A stretch of DNA of 64,000 nucleotides from Nitrospirales bacterium (GCA_031315915.1 JALDRK010000010.1:51623-115622), one strand, 5' to 3'; counted from the first letter of the stretch, positions 8,897 through 17,320 are shown. Program-made: numbers and translations. Notes: generated by a model from the sequence alone, not told the origin.

Positions 8897-10135
8897 ATGA
8901 CCACTCAAACCGTGACTCTTCAAGGGCATATCATCGACTCGCTCATACTGGCAAAGGTCGTGGATACCATTGTGATGTTGGGAGGAACATTTACCCTTAC
9001 GGAAATCACCGTGGGCACACAACGGGAAGACCCTTCCCATGCCACCATTCTGATCGAAGCGTCCACACCCGAGTCATTACAGGAAATTCTGAAATCCATT
9101 CAGCCGCATGGAGCCGTGGTGGAAACCGAGCATGATTGTACAGTGGTGCCGGCTCCCGCCGATGGAATTTTACCTGAGGATTTTTACGCCACCTCGCACC
9201 TCACGACCCACATTCGATGGAAAGGCCAATGGATCGATGTCCCGCAACCCGAAATGGATTTGGCCATCGTGGTGAACACCTCCCCGCTTGCTGCACGGAT
9301 GGTTCCCATGGCCTCAGTAAAAAAAGGCGATAACGTCGTCACGGGGCGAAAAGGCGTTCGGGTCTTTCCCCTGGAACGTCCGAAAGAACGGGACGTGTTC
9401 GGATTTATGGAAGCCCAGGTCTCTTCCGAACGGCCCCATCGTCACATCATCGCCGATATCGCCAGGCGGATGAAATTCATCCGCCAACACCAAAAAGAGG
9501 GCAGAGGGTCGGGAAAGGTCTTGTTCGCGGGTGGACCGGCCATCGTCCATGCAGGGGGGCGAGAAGCCTTATCTTGGATCATCGAATCCGGATACATCCA
9601 GGTGCTGTTTTGCGGAAATGCCTTAGCGGCTCACGACATGGAAGCCAGTCTGTATGGGACCTCATTGGGATACAATTTAGGAATCGGCCGTTCGGTTCCT
9701 CATGGGCATGAACATCATCTTCGTACGATTAATCGTGTGCGTGCCCTGGGAGGTATAAAAGAAGCGGTCGAAAGCGGCATAATCAAAGAAGGCATCATGG
9801 CGGCCTGCGTGCGTCAGAGAGTCCATATGGTGTTGGCCGGAACCATTCGCGACGACGGCCCCTTGCCCGATGTCATCACCGATTCCATCAAAGCCCAGGA
9901 AGCGATGCGCGCCGCCGTTCCCGGAGTGGAATTAGCCTTGCTGGTGGCCTCCACCCTGCATGCCGTCGCCACCGGAAATTTGCTGCAAGCCTCGGTGCCC
10001 ACCGTCTGCGTGGATATCAATCCCGCCGTTCCCACCAAACTGAGTGACCGGGGAAGCTTTCAGGCCGTGGGACTGGTCATGGATTCTTCTTCGTTCCTCT
10101 GGCAATTGGCCCGTGAATTGGGCTGGAAAGGCTAG
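8897..10135 (+). CDS. LOR/SDH-domain ornithine cyclodeaminase-like protein (TIGR00300 family)
   Basis: 412 residues. The N-terminal about 95 residues are the LOR/SDH conserved domain (VTLQGHIIDSLILAKVVD, then DPSHATILIEA). The rest resembles the NAD-dependent dehydrogenase-like part, with KVLFAGGPAIVHAGG, GNALAAHDMEASLYGTSLG and VASTLHAVATGNLLQ. In cyanobacteria this domain is the C-terminal half of AgrE/ArgZ and converts ornithine to proline and ammonia; archaeal stand-alone forms are ornithine cyclodeaminases. The next gene, 15 bases downstream, encodes the matching arginine dihydrolase half. ATG 8897 is preferred to 8891 because of the -10 position. Confidence 0.8.
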   Translation: MTTQTVTLQGHIIDSLILAKVVDTIVMLGGTFTLTEITVGTQREDPSHATILIEASTPESLQEILKSIQPHGAVVETEHDCTVVPAPADGILPEDFYATSHLTTHIRWKGQWIDVPQPEMDLAIVVNTSPLAARMVPMASVKKGDNVVTGRKGVRVFPLERPKERDVFGFMEAQVSSERPHRHIIADIARRMKFIRQHQKEGRGSGKVLFAGGPAIVHAGGREALSWIIESGYIQVLFCGNALAAHDMEASLYGTSLGYNLGIGRSVPHGHEHHLRTINRVRALGGIKEAVESGIIKEGIMAACVRQRVHMVLAGTIRDDGPLPDVITDSIKAQEAMRAAVPGVELALLVASTLHAVATGNLLQASVPTVCVDINPAVPTKLSDRGSFQAVGLVMDSSSFLWQLARELGWKG

Positions 10136-10150
10136 CAGGATACTCAGACT

Positions 10151-10951
10151 ATGAGCCGCTTATTGATGTGCCCGCCGGATTATTTCGGTATCGAATATGA
10201 AATTAATCCGTGGATGAGAAGGTCCAATCAAACCAATGGAGATCGGGCCAGAACCCAATGGAAGACGTTGACTCAGGTATTGGAGAACAAGGTCGGAGCC
10301 AAGCTCGAATTTATGGAGCCTGTGCCTGGATTACCCGACTTGGTATTTACCGCCAATGCCGGTGTGCTGTATGCAGGCAAGGCCGTTCCCAGCCGATTCC
10401 TTCACCCGGAACGGCAAGGGGAGGAACGCCATTTCATCGATTGGTTTACCAAGAAGGGCTACGAGGTCATTCTGCTTGAGGATGAAATGTACTTTGAAGG
10501 GGCCGGGGATTTACTGGGATTTCCGGATTTCTGGATCGGCGGCTATCGGCAACGCAGCGACATCCGTGCCTATGATGAATTGTCGAAAATTTTTGAGAAA
10601 GAAATCCTGCCGGTAGAACTGGTGGATAAACGGTTTTACCACCTGGACACCTGCTTTTGTCCCTTAAGCGGAGGAGAACTTCTGTACTTCCCGCCCGCCT
10701 TTGATGAGTACGCTCAAACCGTCATGGCCACTCGTATTGCGGAGGACAAACGCTTTGCGGTCCCAACCTCAGAGGGCCAACGGTTTGCCTGCAATGCGGT
10801 GTGCGTTGATCGCCATGTGGTCCTGCCGACCGGATGTCCCGAAACCATGGCTTGGCTGCACACACAGGGCTACACCACCCACCCGGTGGAACTGGACGAA
10901 TTCCTCAAAGCCGGCGGCTCCGCGAAATGCCTGACTCTTGCCCTGGATTAA
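10151..10951 (+). CDS. Arginine dihydrolase (ArgZ/AgrE N-terminal type)
   Basis: 266 residues of the guanidino-group-modifying fold. GLPDLVFTANAGV contains Asn69, YHLDTCFCPL the catalytic His region, and GGSAKCLTLAL the nucleophile Cys260; these line up with Asn71 and Cys264 of cyanobacterial ArgZ. That enzyme converts arginine to ornithine, CO2 and two NH3, unlike arginine deiminase, which stops at citrulline. Dimethylargininase relatives share the fold, so the reaction is inferred from overall likeness and from the adjacent LOR/SDH gene. Together the pair would turn arginine into proline and ammonia. Confidence 0.75.
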   Translation: MSRLLMCPPDYFGIEYEINPWMRRSNQTNGDRARTQWKTLTQVLENKVGAKLEFMEPVPGLPDLVFTANAGVLYAGKAVPSRFLHPERQGEERHFIDWFTKKGYEVILLEDEMYFEGAGDLLGFPDFWIGGYRQRSDIRAYDELSKIFEKEILPVELVDKRFYHLDTCFCPLSGGELLYFPPAFDEYAQTVMATRIAEDKRFAVPTSEGQRFACNAVCVDRHVVLPTGCPETMAWLHTQGYTTHPVELDEFLKAGGSAKCLTLALD

Positions 10952-11035
10952 ATAAATGTAAAATCTTCTCTTTAACGCATTTCCCGATCAGATGTTTGTC
11001 CAACCCTATATGACCACGATTCACCCATTCACGTT

Positions 11036-11062
11036 GTCATCCTGAGGCCCCGCGAAGGATCT
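11036..11062 (+). repeat. Possible dispersed intergenic repeat fragment
   Basis: The motif GTCATCCTGAGG followed by CGAAGGATCT resembles a short element commonly seen scattered in intergenic DNA of environmental bacteria. Only one copy is visible in this window, so repetitiveness is not shown here. Confidence 0.25.
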
Positions 11063-11204
11063 GTGCCCAGGCAGAAAAACCACTTTGAGTTTAAACAGGG
11101 AGAGTATTGAAGATACAATCTCGCCAAGCTAATAACCCTGGAAACTCTCTCCTGGGTAACTTTTCCATATAGACTTTCTTTCCCAAGTACGGTTCAATCC
11201 CCCG

Positions 11205-11522
11205 ATGAGTAAACAAGACCAATTCTACTCCCTAGGAGACGATGACGCCGTCAAACGGCACATCCGGGTTGAGCGCGAGAATGGGAAAAAACTCCGGAAG
11301 ACCTCCTGGTGGAAAGCCCAGATCCAAAAAGGAGAGTGTCACTTCTGTCATCAACAGGTCGGGGCGGACAATTTAACCATGGATCATCTGGTGCCGTTAG
11401 CCCGAGGCGGAAAAAGCACCAAAGGCAATGTGGTCCCGGCCTGCCAGTCCTGCAACCGCAACAAAAAACTCACCACCCCGGTTGAAGTCATTCTGGATCA
11501 GATACGGGCTAAAGAAGTTTAG
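11205..11522 (+). CDS. Small HNH endonuclease
   Basis: 105 residues. It has an ECHFCHQQ zinc knuckle, the HNH core MDHLVPLARGG with downstream Asn in GNVVPACQSCNRNK, and paired CxxC motifs that bind structural zinc. Such stand-alone HNH proteins are Mg/Ni-dependent nucleases, often mobile. ATG 11205 begins the conserved region. Its 3' 110 bases recur at 12370-12482 as a degraded copy, with the MntA/HepT locus lying between. Confidence 0.85.
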   Translation: MSKQDQFYSLGDDDAVKRHIRVERENGKKLRKTSWWKAQIQKGECHFCHQQVGADNLTMDHLVPLARGGKSTKGNVVPACQSCNRNKKLTTPVEVILDQIRAKEV

Positions 11523-11628
11523 GCTGCTCTACTTTTTCTAGATGAAGTTGACAGAAATAAGCCTTGAACATAGGCTGTGCTTGTGGAGTATTGTTCTTGT
11601 TCACGAATCAGGCAAGGAAAATAGAGTC

Positions 11629-11949
11629 ATGGCAAGAGTCACACAACCTGGAACACAGCGAAGCCTTCAGCGTTACATAGACATCCTGCGCCAGCAGCTA
11701 CCAAATTTGCGGTCGAAACATCATGTCCGCTATCTCGGAGTATTCGGCTCGTATGTAAAAGGGAACCCCGGGAAGACCAGCGATCTTGACCTGCTGATAG
11801 ACTTTACCGAAGCGCCAAGCTTGTTTGAATTTATTCAATTGGAAAGTTATTTGTCTGCCCTTTTAGGTGTCAAGGTTGATTTAGTCATGAAGAGCACACT
11901 TAAACCCTTGATCGGGCAACATATTCTCAGTGAGGTTGTGAACCTGTGA
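11629..11949 (+). CDS. mntA: MntA-type minimal nucleotidyltransferase antitoxin
   Basis: 106 residues. It has the nucleotidyltransferase motif GS-x10-DxD (GS at the start of GSYVKG, then DLDLLID). MntA proteins AMPylate a Tyr in the HepT toxin and so neutralise it. ATG 11629 follows AAGGAAAA at ribosome-binding distance; the in-frame ATG at 11542 would add an unrelated tail. The stop overlaps the GTG start of hepT by four bases (GTGA), the usual coupling for this module. Confidence 0.8.
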   Translation: MARVTQPGTQRSLQRYIDILRQQLPNLRSKHHVRYLGVFGSYVKGNPGKTSDLDLLIDFTEAPSLFEFIQLESYLSALLGVKVDLVMKSTLKPLIGQHILSEVVNL

Positions 11950-12329
11950 GGGGACCACGGGAATTCCGTGACTATCTGGCCGATATTCAAGAGGCCTCTC
12001 AAAATATCTCGAGATTTATTTCCGGAATGACCCCGGAGGAGTTTGCCAAAGATCAAAAAACGATTTATGCGGTAGTCAGGGCCTTTGAGATAATTGGCGA
12101 AGCCGCCTAGAAAATTCCCCCCTCAGTGCGGAAGCGTCATTCGAACGTTCCGTGGAAACAAATGGCTCGAATGCGAGATAAGCTCATACATGAATACTTC
12201 GGGGTTAACTCTGAAGTATTGTGGAAAACGGCTCAGGATGATATCCCACCGATGCAACAACAAATCACTATGGTTCTGGAAAAAGAACATGGCAAACCAC
12301 CCCGGAGTTCCAAGAATTCCAAAGGGTAA
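11946..12329 (+). pseudogene. hepT: HepT-type (DUF86) HEPN ribonuclease toxin with internal TAG
   Basis: The frame from GTG 11946 encodes a full-length HepT/DUF86 protein except for one TAG at 12108-12110 (codon 55), in a segment that normally reads GEAAKKIP. Everything downstream stays in the same frame, including the catalytic R-x4-H-x-Y motif (RDKLIHEY) and the usual PP(M/L)xxQI tail. The change is a Lys codon (AAG) to TAG, a substitution rather than an indel. The toxin is probably inactive while its antitoxin remains intact. Restart at an internal ATG after the stop would give a short form that keeps the active site. Confidence 0.75.
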
Positions 12330-12361
12330 GAATCCATTTCATTGCCAATGTCAGGTAAAGT

Positions 12362-12482
12362 ATTGGTGGAAAAAGCACCAAAGGCAATGTGGTCCCGGCC
12401 TGCCAGGCCTGCAACCGGAAACAAAAAACTCACCACTCCGGTTGAAACCCTCCTGGATCAGATACAAGCAGAACGGGATTAA
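12362..12482 (+). pseudogene. Truncated second copy of the HNH gene (3' end)
   Basis: From 12370 the sequence matches 11411-11520 of the intact HNH gene closely (aaaaagcaccaaaggcaatg and onward). It lacks the N-terminal half and carries one extra A near 12420 that shifts the frame. Without that A it would end LLDQIQAERD. The copy is a remnant of a tandem or target-site duplication around the toxin-antitoxin locus. Confidence 0.75.
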
Positions 12483-12749
12483 CCACCACAACTATTTTGA
12501 CGTTCGACTCTCCTTAATCTCCCTAGAAACTTGATCCTCCGGACTACCAGGCATTTCCCTCCTACGCTCTAAAAATCCTACTCACTGGCACTTTTCAGAA
12601 GGAAAAGTCCTAAACAAGTGTTTTTTTCCAGAAATCCAGGGTTTTCTACAATACTGTTCCGCTGTTCCATAGGTCATTATGAGAAAGTCGCAAGGTTGAA
12701 TGGATTAAATATGACTCAAACACTTCATCATCTTAAAAGGAGCAATACC

Positions 12750-13099
12750 ATGACTAATAACTCTGCCAATCGAATGAACGCCAACATCATGTTGGTGTGT
12801 TCAGTGTCATCTGTGCCTTTGCCTTCTCGGCCTGTGCCAGTGACCCTCATGGGAGGACGATCGGAAACAAGATTGACGACGCGGTTATTACCTCATCGGT
12901 CAAGTCATCCTTAATTGCCGATGACCTGGTGAATGCATTTGACATCGACGTGGATACACACCGGGGCACGGTTATGCTCAGTGGATTTGTTGAAACCCAA
13001 AACCAAATAAACCGGGCAGTGGAAATTGCCAAAGAAGGCGAAGGGGTTCAAAAAGTGATCAATAAATTGAGACAAGGCCAAAAGCGATTTCCAAAATAA
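12750..13099 (+). CDS. BON-domain lipoprotein, split by a one-base deletion
   Basis: AAGGAG sits 8 bases before ATG 12750. That frame encodes a basic N-terminus (NRMNANIML) and then breaks. One missing base near 12797 (an added G gives MLVVFSVICAFAFSAC) restores a lipoprotein signal with lipobox FSAC, followed by a BON domain: DDAVITSSVKSSLIADDL, DTHRGTVMLSGFVETQ and AVEIAKEGEGVQKVIN. BON proteins (OsmY/DolP-like) bind phospholipid at envelopes. The same pattern of one missing base recurs in other genes of this window. A terminator follows at 13154. Confidence 0.75.
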
Positions 13100-13406
13100 C
13101 TAGGTCTACGTCTTACAAGAATTTCCCGTACCGCCGTACGCACCCGCCCCACCCACCCGACTGGACTCATGACCGCCGTCAAGAGATCCAGTCGGGTGAG
13201 GCCTTTTTACCCATGTTACCTTCTAAAATTTTTTTCGTCTTTTCATTTCCTGACTGACAATTTCATTGTCGCCATCGACTAAAAGCCCAAGCGGGATAGG
13301 TAGATAGTCGGCTCTTTTGAGGGATCCTCCGCGAGAAGCCCCCAATCTCTCTTTATCAAATGGCTCATTTATCCCCATAATCCAGTTCGCTCTTGGCAAG
13401 GTCGAA
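13100..13406. other. Intergenic stretch with terminator
   Basis: It contains the BON-gene terminator (13154-13207). On the minus strand an open 51-codon stretch from an ATG near 13378 ends at 13223 (GLLVDGDNEIVSQEMKRRKK near its end) and has protein-like composition but no ribosome-binding site or recognised family. Not called as a gene. Confidence 0.4.
13154..13207 (+). terminator. Rho-independent terminator of the BON gene
   Basis: CACCCGACTGGA (13154-13165) pairs perfectly with TCCAGTCGGGTG (13187-13198) and is followed by a T-rich tract. Confidence 0.8.
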
Positions 13407-13989
13407 CTAAAAGAGACGAAGAGTGGAAACAGAGGCGTAGTCAGTAGGATAAGTGAGACGGCCTGTTTCATGCCTGGCAAATGGTGTGAGCGTGTGGGTT
13501 TTGACCGAACCCGCTGAAATAATGTGCCGCACCGTCCATCCGTTACTGACCAATGCATCAGAAATCAATGTCCGGTGGCAGCGCCAGGGAACCGCTTCGG
13601 CGCACATGATGGCCGTTGGCAGGCTCTGCCCAATAGCCATAAGCTCTTTCAGCGCATCCCGGAATTCGCGTGTCTGCATGTAATCCGCGTAACCCCGGAA
13701 GCTCTGGTTTCGCCAGCCCACATTCACCGAATCCGGCCGGCTTTTTCTCCGCCCACCCAATCCCGGCATGTGCCGGTACTGAATCCCCTTTTTATGGAGA
13801 CTCTTGGCCAGCGACTCCCGGTGGAATTGAGGATTGCGCCGGGAAAAACGGAATCGTCCGGACATCAGCCAGGATTTGAATACCATGCGTCCGAAGGAGC
13901 CCGATAAATTCCTCAATGGGCCGCGTCGAATGCCCAATAGACCACAGAACCGAGGGTGGTAAGGACGCAAGTTGAATACGATTTGTCAT
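13407..13989 (-). CDS. DUF488 family protein, frameshifted
   Basis: The N-terminal part (start 13989, MTNRIQLASLPPS) contains the DUF488 opening SIGHSTRPIEEFIGLL and LADVRTIP. It then breaks at a run of five T (minus strand; 13844-13848). Removing one T continues into SRRNPQFHRESL, YRHMPGLGG, FRGYADYMQT, CAEAVPWRCHRTLISDAL and HTLTPFARHE, all standard DUF488 blocks with the conserved CAE and CHR Cys. The family is of unknown function. The partial copy at 15610-15810 has four T at the same place, which supports an erroneous or mutated base here. Confidence 0.75.
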
Positions 13990-14020
13990 ATTCCGTGAGT
14001 ATTTTACCCAACGAGTCCCT

Positions 14021-14776
14021 TCAGCGTTTAGGACGACTGGGGCGGCCTCTACCACTCGTAGGTTTTAAGGACTTCAACTCCAGAAGAACCGGCATAGCCT
14101 CAAGATCTTCTTCGGTTAGCAAGGTCCAGTCGATACCGTCCGGCGGTTTGGAGGAACGCCGCACCCGGATGGTTTCCTCCGGTGTCACGATGACGGAAAG
14201 AGGAAGGTCATTGGAATCCCTGGGAAACTCATCGAGGATCTGTACCCCATGCACGGTGGTAGCCACCGGTACGGCCGGATACCCCAACTCCCGTAACATG
14301 GCATATTCCAAATCACTATAGCCTTCTCCCTTTCCGCATCTGTGCCCGCTCCGCGTCACCGCCACCGATCCGCAGACAATGGCGTCCATCGGGGGCAACT
14401 TCTTCAACGGCACCGCCTTTGCCCAACGCTTGCCGGTGGTCAGGCCGGTAGCCTTTCGAATCTGGTCAAGCGGAATCGTTGCCGGATCGAATAACATAAA
14501 CCCACCGCGCAATCTTGGCGTCGGCACATACACTTTAATTCCCCGACGGAGCGCTTCTTCACGTACCGGGCGTTGGGGAGCATCGGGATTGATCTTCAAC
14601 CGCTTGGCATTTTTCCAGGGGAAAAGCTCGAACAGGCGTTTCGCCGCCTGTTCGGCACCGGCAAAATTCGGAATCCGCCCGTGCGGGGGAAAAGGAAATC
14701 GGGCCACCCGCTCATTCTGCAGGCGATCCCAGACCGCTTGACGAGCTTCGTCTTTTTTGGAAAACCGCTTTCTCAT
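14021..14776 (-). CDS. 5-formyltetrahydrofolate cyclo-ligase family protein
   Basis: 251 residues. It matches the COG0212 family: KKDEARQAVWDRL at the N-terminus, FPWKNAKRLKINPDAPQRPVR, then IVCGSVAVTRSGHRCGKGEGYSDLEY (Gly-rich substrate and phosphate-binding region) and PVATTVHGVQ. True enzymes (MTHFS) use ATP to form 5,10-methenyl-THF. This longer subgroup is often annotated as MTHFS-domain protein and may have another role. ATG 14776 is chosen because family likeness begins there; an ATG at 14824 adds 16 unrelated residues. Confidence 0.7.
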   Translation of the reverse strand: MRKRFSKKDEARQAVWDRLQNERVARFPFPPHGRIPNFAGAEQAAKRLFELFPWKNAKRLKINPDAPQRPVREEALRRGIKVYVPTPRLRGGFMLFDPATIPLDQIRKATGLTTGKRWAKAVPLKKLPPMDAIVCGSVAVTRSGHRCGKGEGYSDLEYAMLRELGYPAVPVATTVHGVQILDEFPRDSNDLPLSVIVTPEETIRVRRSSKPPDGIDWTLLTEEDLEAMPVLLELKSLKPTSGRGRPSRPKR

Positions 14777-14930
14777 CGTAATACCATTCTGCCGTAACAC
14801 ATGATACCCGAATGGGCGGTTCAAGAACGTGCGTCCCGTCCTTAACTAATTCCCCTTCTCGAGCCTCATCGATTCTCTTGAGTGCTTTACTTTTCCCTGC
14901 TAGAGTTAAAGCTGGCAATAGAGGTAGACA

Positions 14931-15149
14931 ATGGCCATCCAAAAACTTAGCAGTAAAAATCAAATCGTGTTACCCAAAGAGGCTCGGCAGGCCATGGGCG
15001 TGAAAGGGGGAGACGAGTTATTGGTAGTTGTCAAAAACGACCTGACTATCGTAATGCCCAAACCTAAACACTATGCCAAAGCCTTGCGTGGCCTGACCAA
15101 AGGGACGTATCCGTCAAAATACCTCAAACGAGAACGTCAGTCGTGGTAG
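14931..15149 (+). CDS. AbrB/MazE-type antitoxin
   Basis: 72 residues with the SpoVT-AbrB swapped-hairpin domain: KLSSKNQIVLPKEARQAMGV, then GDELLVVVKNDLTIVMPKP. It follows GAGG at a good distance. Its last bases overlap the GTG start of the PIN toxin gene by seven bases. It would bind DNA as a dimer to autoregulate the locus and bind the toxin through its C-terminal tail. Confidence 0.85.
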   Translation: MAIQKLSSKNQIVLPKEARQAMGVKGGDELLVVVKNDLTIVMPKPKHYAKALRGLTKGTYPSKYLKRERQSW

Positions 15150-15619
15150 AACGTCGACCCTCGAAAGGACTACCTGCCGACCACCAGCGGATTGCGATAG
15201 ACACCAACGTCTTCATCTATTTCCTCGAAGACCACCCACGGTACGCACTTTGGTGCACCGCTCTCTTTGATCTCATCGAACAGGGGCACAACCCGGCAGT
15301 CACTTCCACCATTACACTCCTGGAATTATTGGTACAACCGTACCGCGAGCAGAAAGAAGACCTGGCCCAAAAGATATTTTCCCTCACTGGCACTTATCCC
15401 AAAATTAACTGGGTACCGGTCACAATGGACATTGCCGACCGCGCTGCCGAACTCCGAGCTCGTTACCGCGTCAGCACTTCAGACTCCATCCAATCTGCTA
15501 CCGCAATCAACGACAAAGCCGTCTGTTTCTACGGAAACGATCGAAGCCTTCAACGCAACGGGTCAAAGAAATTCAATGCCTCCTGCTGGATGATCTCGTC
15601 TGATTCCCTTCAAACATGA
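15143..15619 (+). CDS. PIN-domain toxin (VapC-like)
   Basis: 158 residues. It has the acidic PIN residues: Asp in IAIDTNVFIYFLED, Glu in ITLLELLVQP, Asp in STSDSIQSATAI and Asp in GNDRSL. The domain is a Mg-dependent ribonuclease. It is paired with the AbrB-type antitoxin just upstream (overlapping GTG start) and appears intact. Its 3' end overlaps by ten bases the convergent DUF488 remnant. Confidence 0.85.
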   Translation: MVERRPSKGLPADHQRIAIDTNVFIYFLEDHPRYALWCTALFDLIEQGHNPAVTSTITLLELLVQPYREQKEDLAQKIFSLTGTYPKINWVPVTMDIADRAAELRARYRVSTSDSIQSATAINDKAVCFYGNDRSLQRNGSKKFNASCWMISSDSLQT

Positions 15620-15810
15620 AGTAGAATCCTATTGCAAGGAGAAAACGGGATTGTCCGTACATCGGCCAGGACTCGAATGCCATGCATCTGAAGGAGCCCG
15701 ACAAATTCGTCAATGGGCCGCGTCGAATGACCGATGGTCCGGACCACCGGAGACAGGGATGTAGAGGGATCATCCGGATTTGGGACACTATTTCCCAAGA
15801 TGTCAGGCAT
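15610..15810 (-). pseudogene. Truncated second copy of the DUF488 gene (5' part)
   Basis: 66 residues with RTIGHSTRPIDEFVGLL and VLADVRTIPFS, closely similar at DNA level to 13845-13950. The frame then runs into unrelated sequence and stops, so all catalytic-looking Cys blocks are missing. Together with the full copy it brackets the MTHFS-like gene and the AbrB/PIN locus. Confidence 0.7.
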
Positions 15811-15842
15811 GCCTCAAGTATACCAAGTCGACTCCAATCCGA

Positions 15843-16331
15843 TTATACCGTGCGGGCATGTTCGAAAACCGACAGATTTTCTCCGGTCAGGGTATAGGCC
15901 TTGCCGAACCCCATCACAAACTGTCCGCTGACCGGTTGCAACCGAAACAGTACAAAGTCCGATAGCTGGCGCAACATGCCGGCCGTTTTACCATGTCTTT
16001 GTTGATAGTCGTCCAGCACCGAATTGTAGTCCGGCCCCTCGGGCGAGAGACGTTCGGCTTGGCACAAATACGTGATTCTCGTCCTGGCGAAAATCTGCGA
16101 CGTCGACTGTTCATCGGCGATGATCATGATCGCCACTGTCGGATTGGCGAGAAGATGACGGGTATGCGTGGCAAGCTGGCTGACAAAGATATAAAAACTG
16201 TTGGGAGCCTGGTGCAGGTAGGGGGTGTATCCGCAGTGGGGGACGCCGTCCGCCCCAACAGTGGAAAGCTGCAGACTGCGCATGTTCTCGATGAGACGGG
16301 CGCAGACAAGAGACGGCTGCTCATCGTCCAT
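15843..16331 (-). CDS. Pyridoxamine 5'-phosphate oxidase-fold protein (HugZ-like)
   Basis: 162 residues. The N-terminal block RSLQLSTVGADGVPHCGYTPY and the SFYIFVSQLATHTRHLLANP segment match the split-barrel FMN-binding fold of PNPOx-like and HugZ haem-utilisation proteins. The C-terminal FVLFRLQPVSGQFVMGFGKAY also fits HugZ. GGAGG lies 8 bases before ATG 16331. Expected to bind FMN or haem; the substrate is unknown. Confidence 0.75.
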   Translation of the reverse strand: MDDEQPSLVCARLIENMRSLQLSTVGADGVPHCGYTPYLHQAPNSFYIFVSQLATHTRHLLANPTVAIMIIADEQSTSQIFARTRITYLCQAERLSPEGPDYNSVLDDYQQRHGKTAGMLRQLSDFVLFRLQPVSGQFVMGFGKAYTLTGENLSVFEHARTV

Positions 16332-16513
16332 GGGTATCGCCTCCTTCGGTTTTTTACGATTTGGCTTGAGAATATTGGGTGATGTGCTGATATTCCGATA
16401 CTACGAAAAGGGGCTTCAAAGTCAAGAACGGCGGGAGATCATTCCCCGCCCCGGTGACCCCATAACTTGATGAACACTTCCGTATGTACCGATTCTGGAG
16501 CCTGGACTGACCT

Positions 16514-16547
16514 ATTGCAAAACCACTTGATGAATGATTGCAAAACC
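16514..16547. repeat. Short direct repeat
   Basis: ATTGCAAAACC occurs at 16514-16524 and 16537-16547 (period 23). CTTGATGAA also occurs twice nearby. It lies between the PNPOx-fold gene and the nuclease gene. Confidence 0.4.
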
Positions 16548-16606
16548 TGACCTACATTTCAACCAAATTTCCTTGACCCTTTTTTGGTATTCCCTGAATC
16601 TGGAAG

Positions 16607-17320
16607 TCAATGTATTGGGTAGGCGGAATCAGTTTGGCACTCAATCGCTATTCCCTGGAATTCCTCCGCGCAATCAGAAACAATTTTTTTGACTTTGTCG
16701 ATGACGGTGCTGGAATGGGAGCCAATATCAGGGCAAAATATAATCAAAAGAATCTTATTAAAATGTCCTTGGTTCGGATATGAGTTTAATTGATCGGCGC
16801 CATTTTCGATGGTTTTTTTAATCTTATTTTTAAACCCCTGAGGTATCGTTTGGGTACTTTTGATTGCACCTTTATAAGGATTTTTACTGTGCAAATAATT
16901 ATAACTTGCATCTGATTCACGAATCGTTTTCACTTCCAAAATAGCGTTTCCGTTTTCCTTGTTGCCAAGTAAATCTGGGGTTTTGCCTTGGGTTTCTTCA
17001 ATAAATTCTATATTTGCGTAACCCATCCTTTCCAAGTACAAATACCCCTCTACTTCGTTGAAGAGTTGCCAAAGTTGACTGTGGTACCCCCATTGGTCTC
17101 TTTTAATCAGAAACGGCTTGGTTTTTTCAACGAACTGTTTCCAGGCCTTTGATGTTAACACTTGAAATTTCTCTTCCATGCTTTGAATGTTTGGAGAGCG
17201 GTTCTCTAGAGCCTGCCGAACTGAGGGAACAGAAAAATAGTAATCAGGATGACTTTGGTCACTAGACGAAAAAAGTTTGTAGTGTCTGGGGAATTTGTCT
17301 TTCCAGTGGAAATCGCTCAT
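16607..17320 (-). CDS. PD-(D/E)XK nuclease-like protein
   Basis: 237 residues. The core reads GKTPDLLGNKENGNAILEVK, the PD...ExK arrangement of the restriction-endonuclease fold, with an upstream helix containing EGYLYLERMGY. The rest shows no known domain. The protein is AT-rich-coded relative to its neighbours and has many Asn, Lys and Ser, which suggests recent acquisition. No methylase or specificity subunit adjoins it. It may be an orphan restriction enzyme or part of a defence module. ATG 17320 is taken; a TTG at 17350 is also open. Confidence 0.55.
   Translation of the reverse strand: MSDFHWKDKFPRHYKLFSSSDQSHPDYYFSVPSVRQALENRSPNIQSMEEKFQVLTSKAWKQFVEKTKPFLIKRDQWGYHSQLWQLFNEVEGYLYLERMGYANIEFIEETQGKTPDLLGNKENGNAILEVKTIRESDASYNYLHSKNPYKGAIKSTQTIPQGFKNKIKKTIENGADQLNSYPNQGHFNKILLIIFCPDIGSHSSTVIDKVKKIVSDCAEEFQGIAIECQTDSAYPIH

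Noticed and set aside
13223..13378. 51-codon minus-strand gene after DUF488
   Set aside because: Protein-like composition but no ribosome-binding site, family, or conserved motif; noted only in the intergenic entry.
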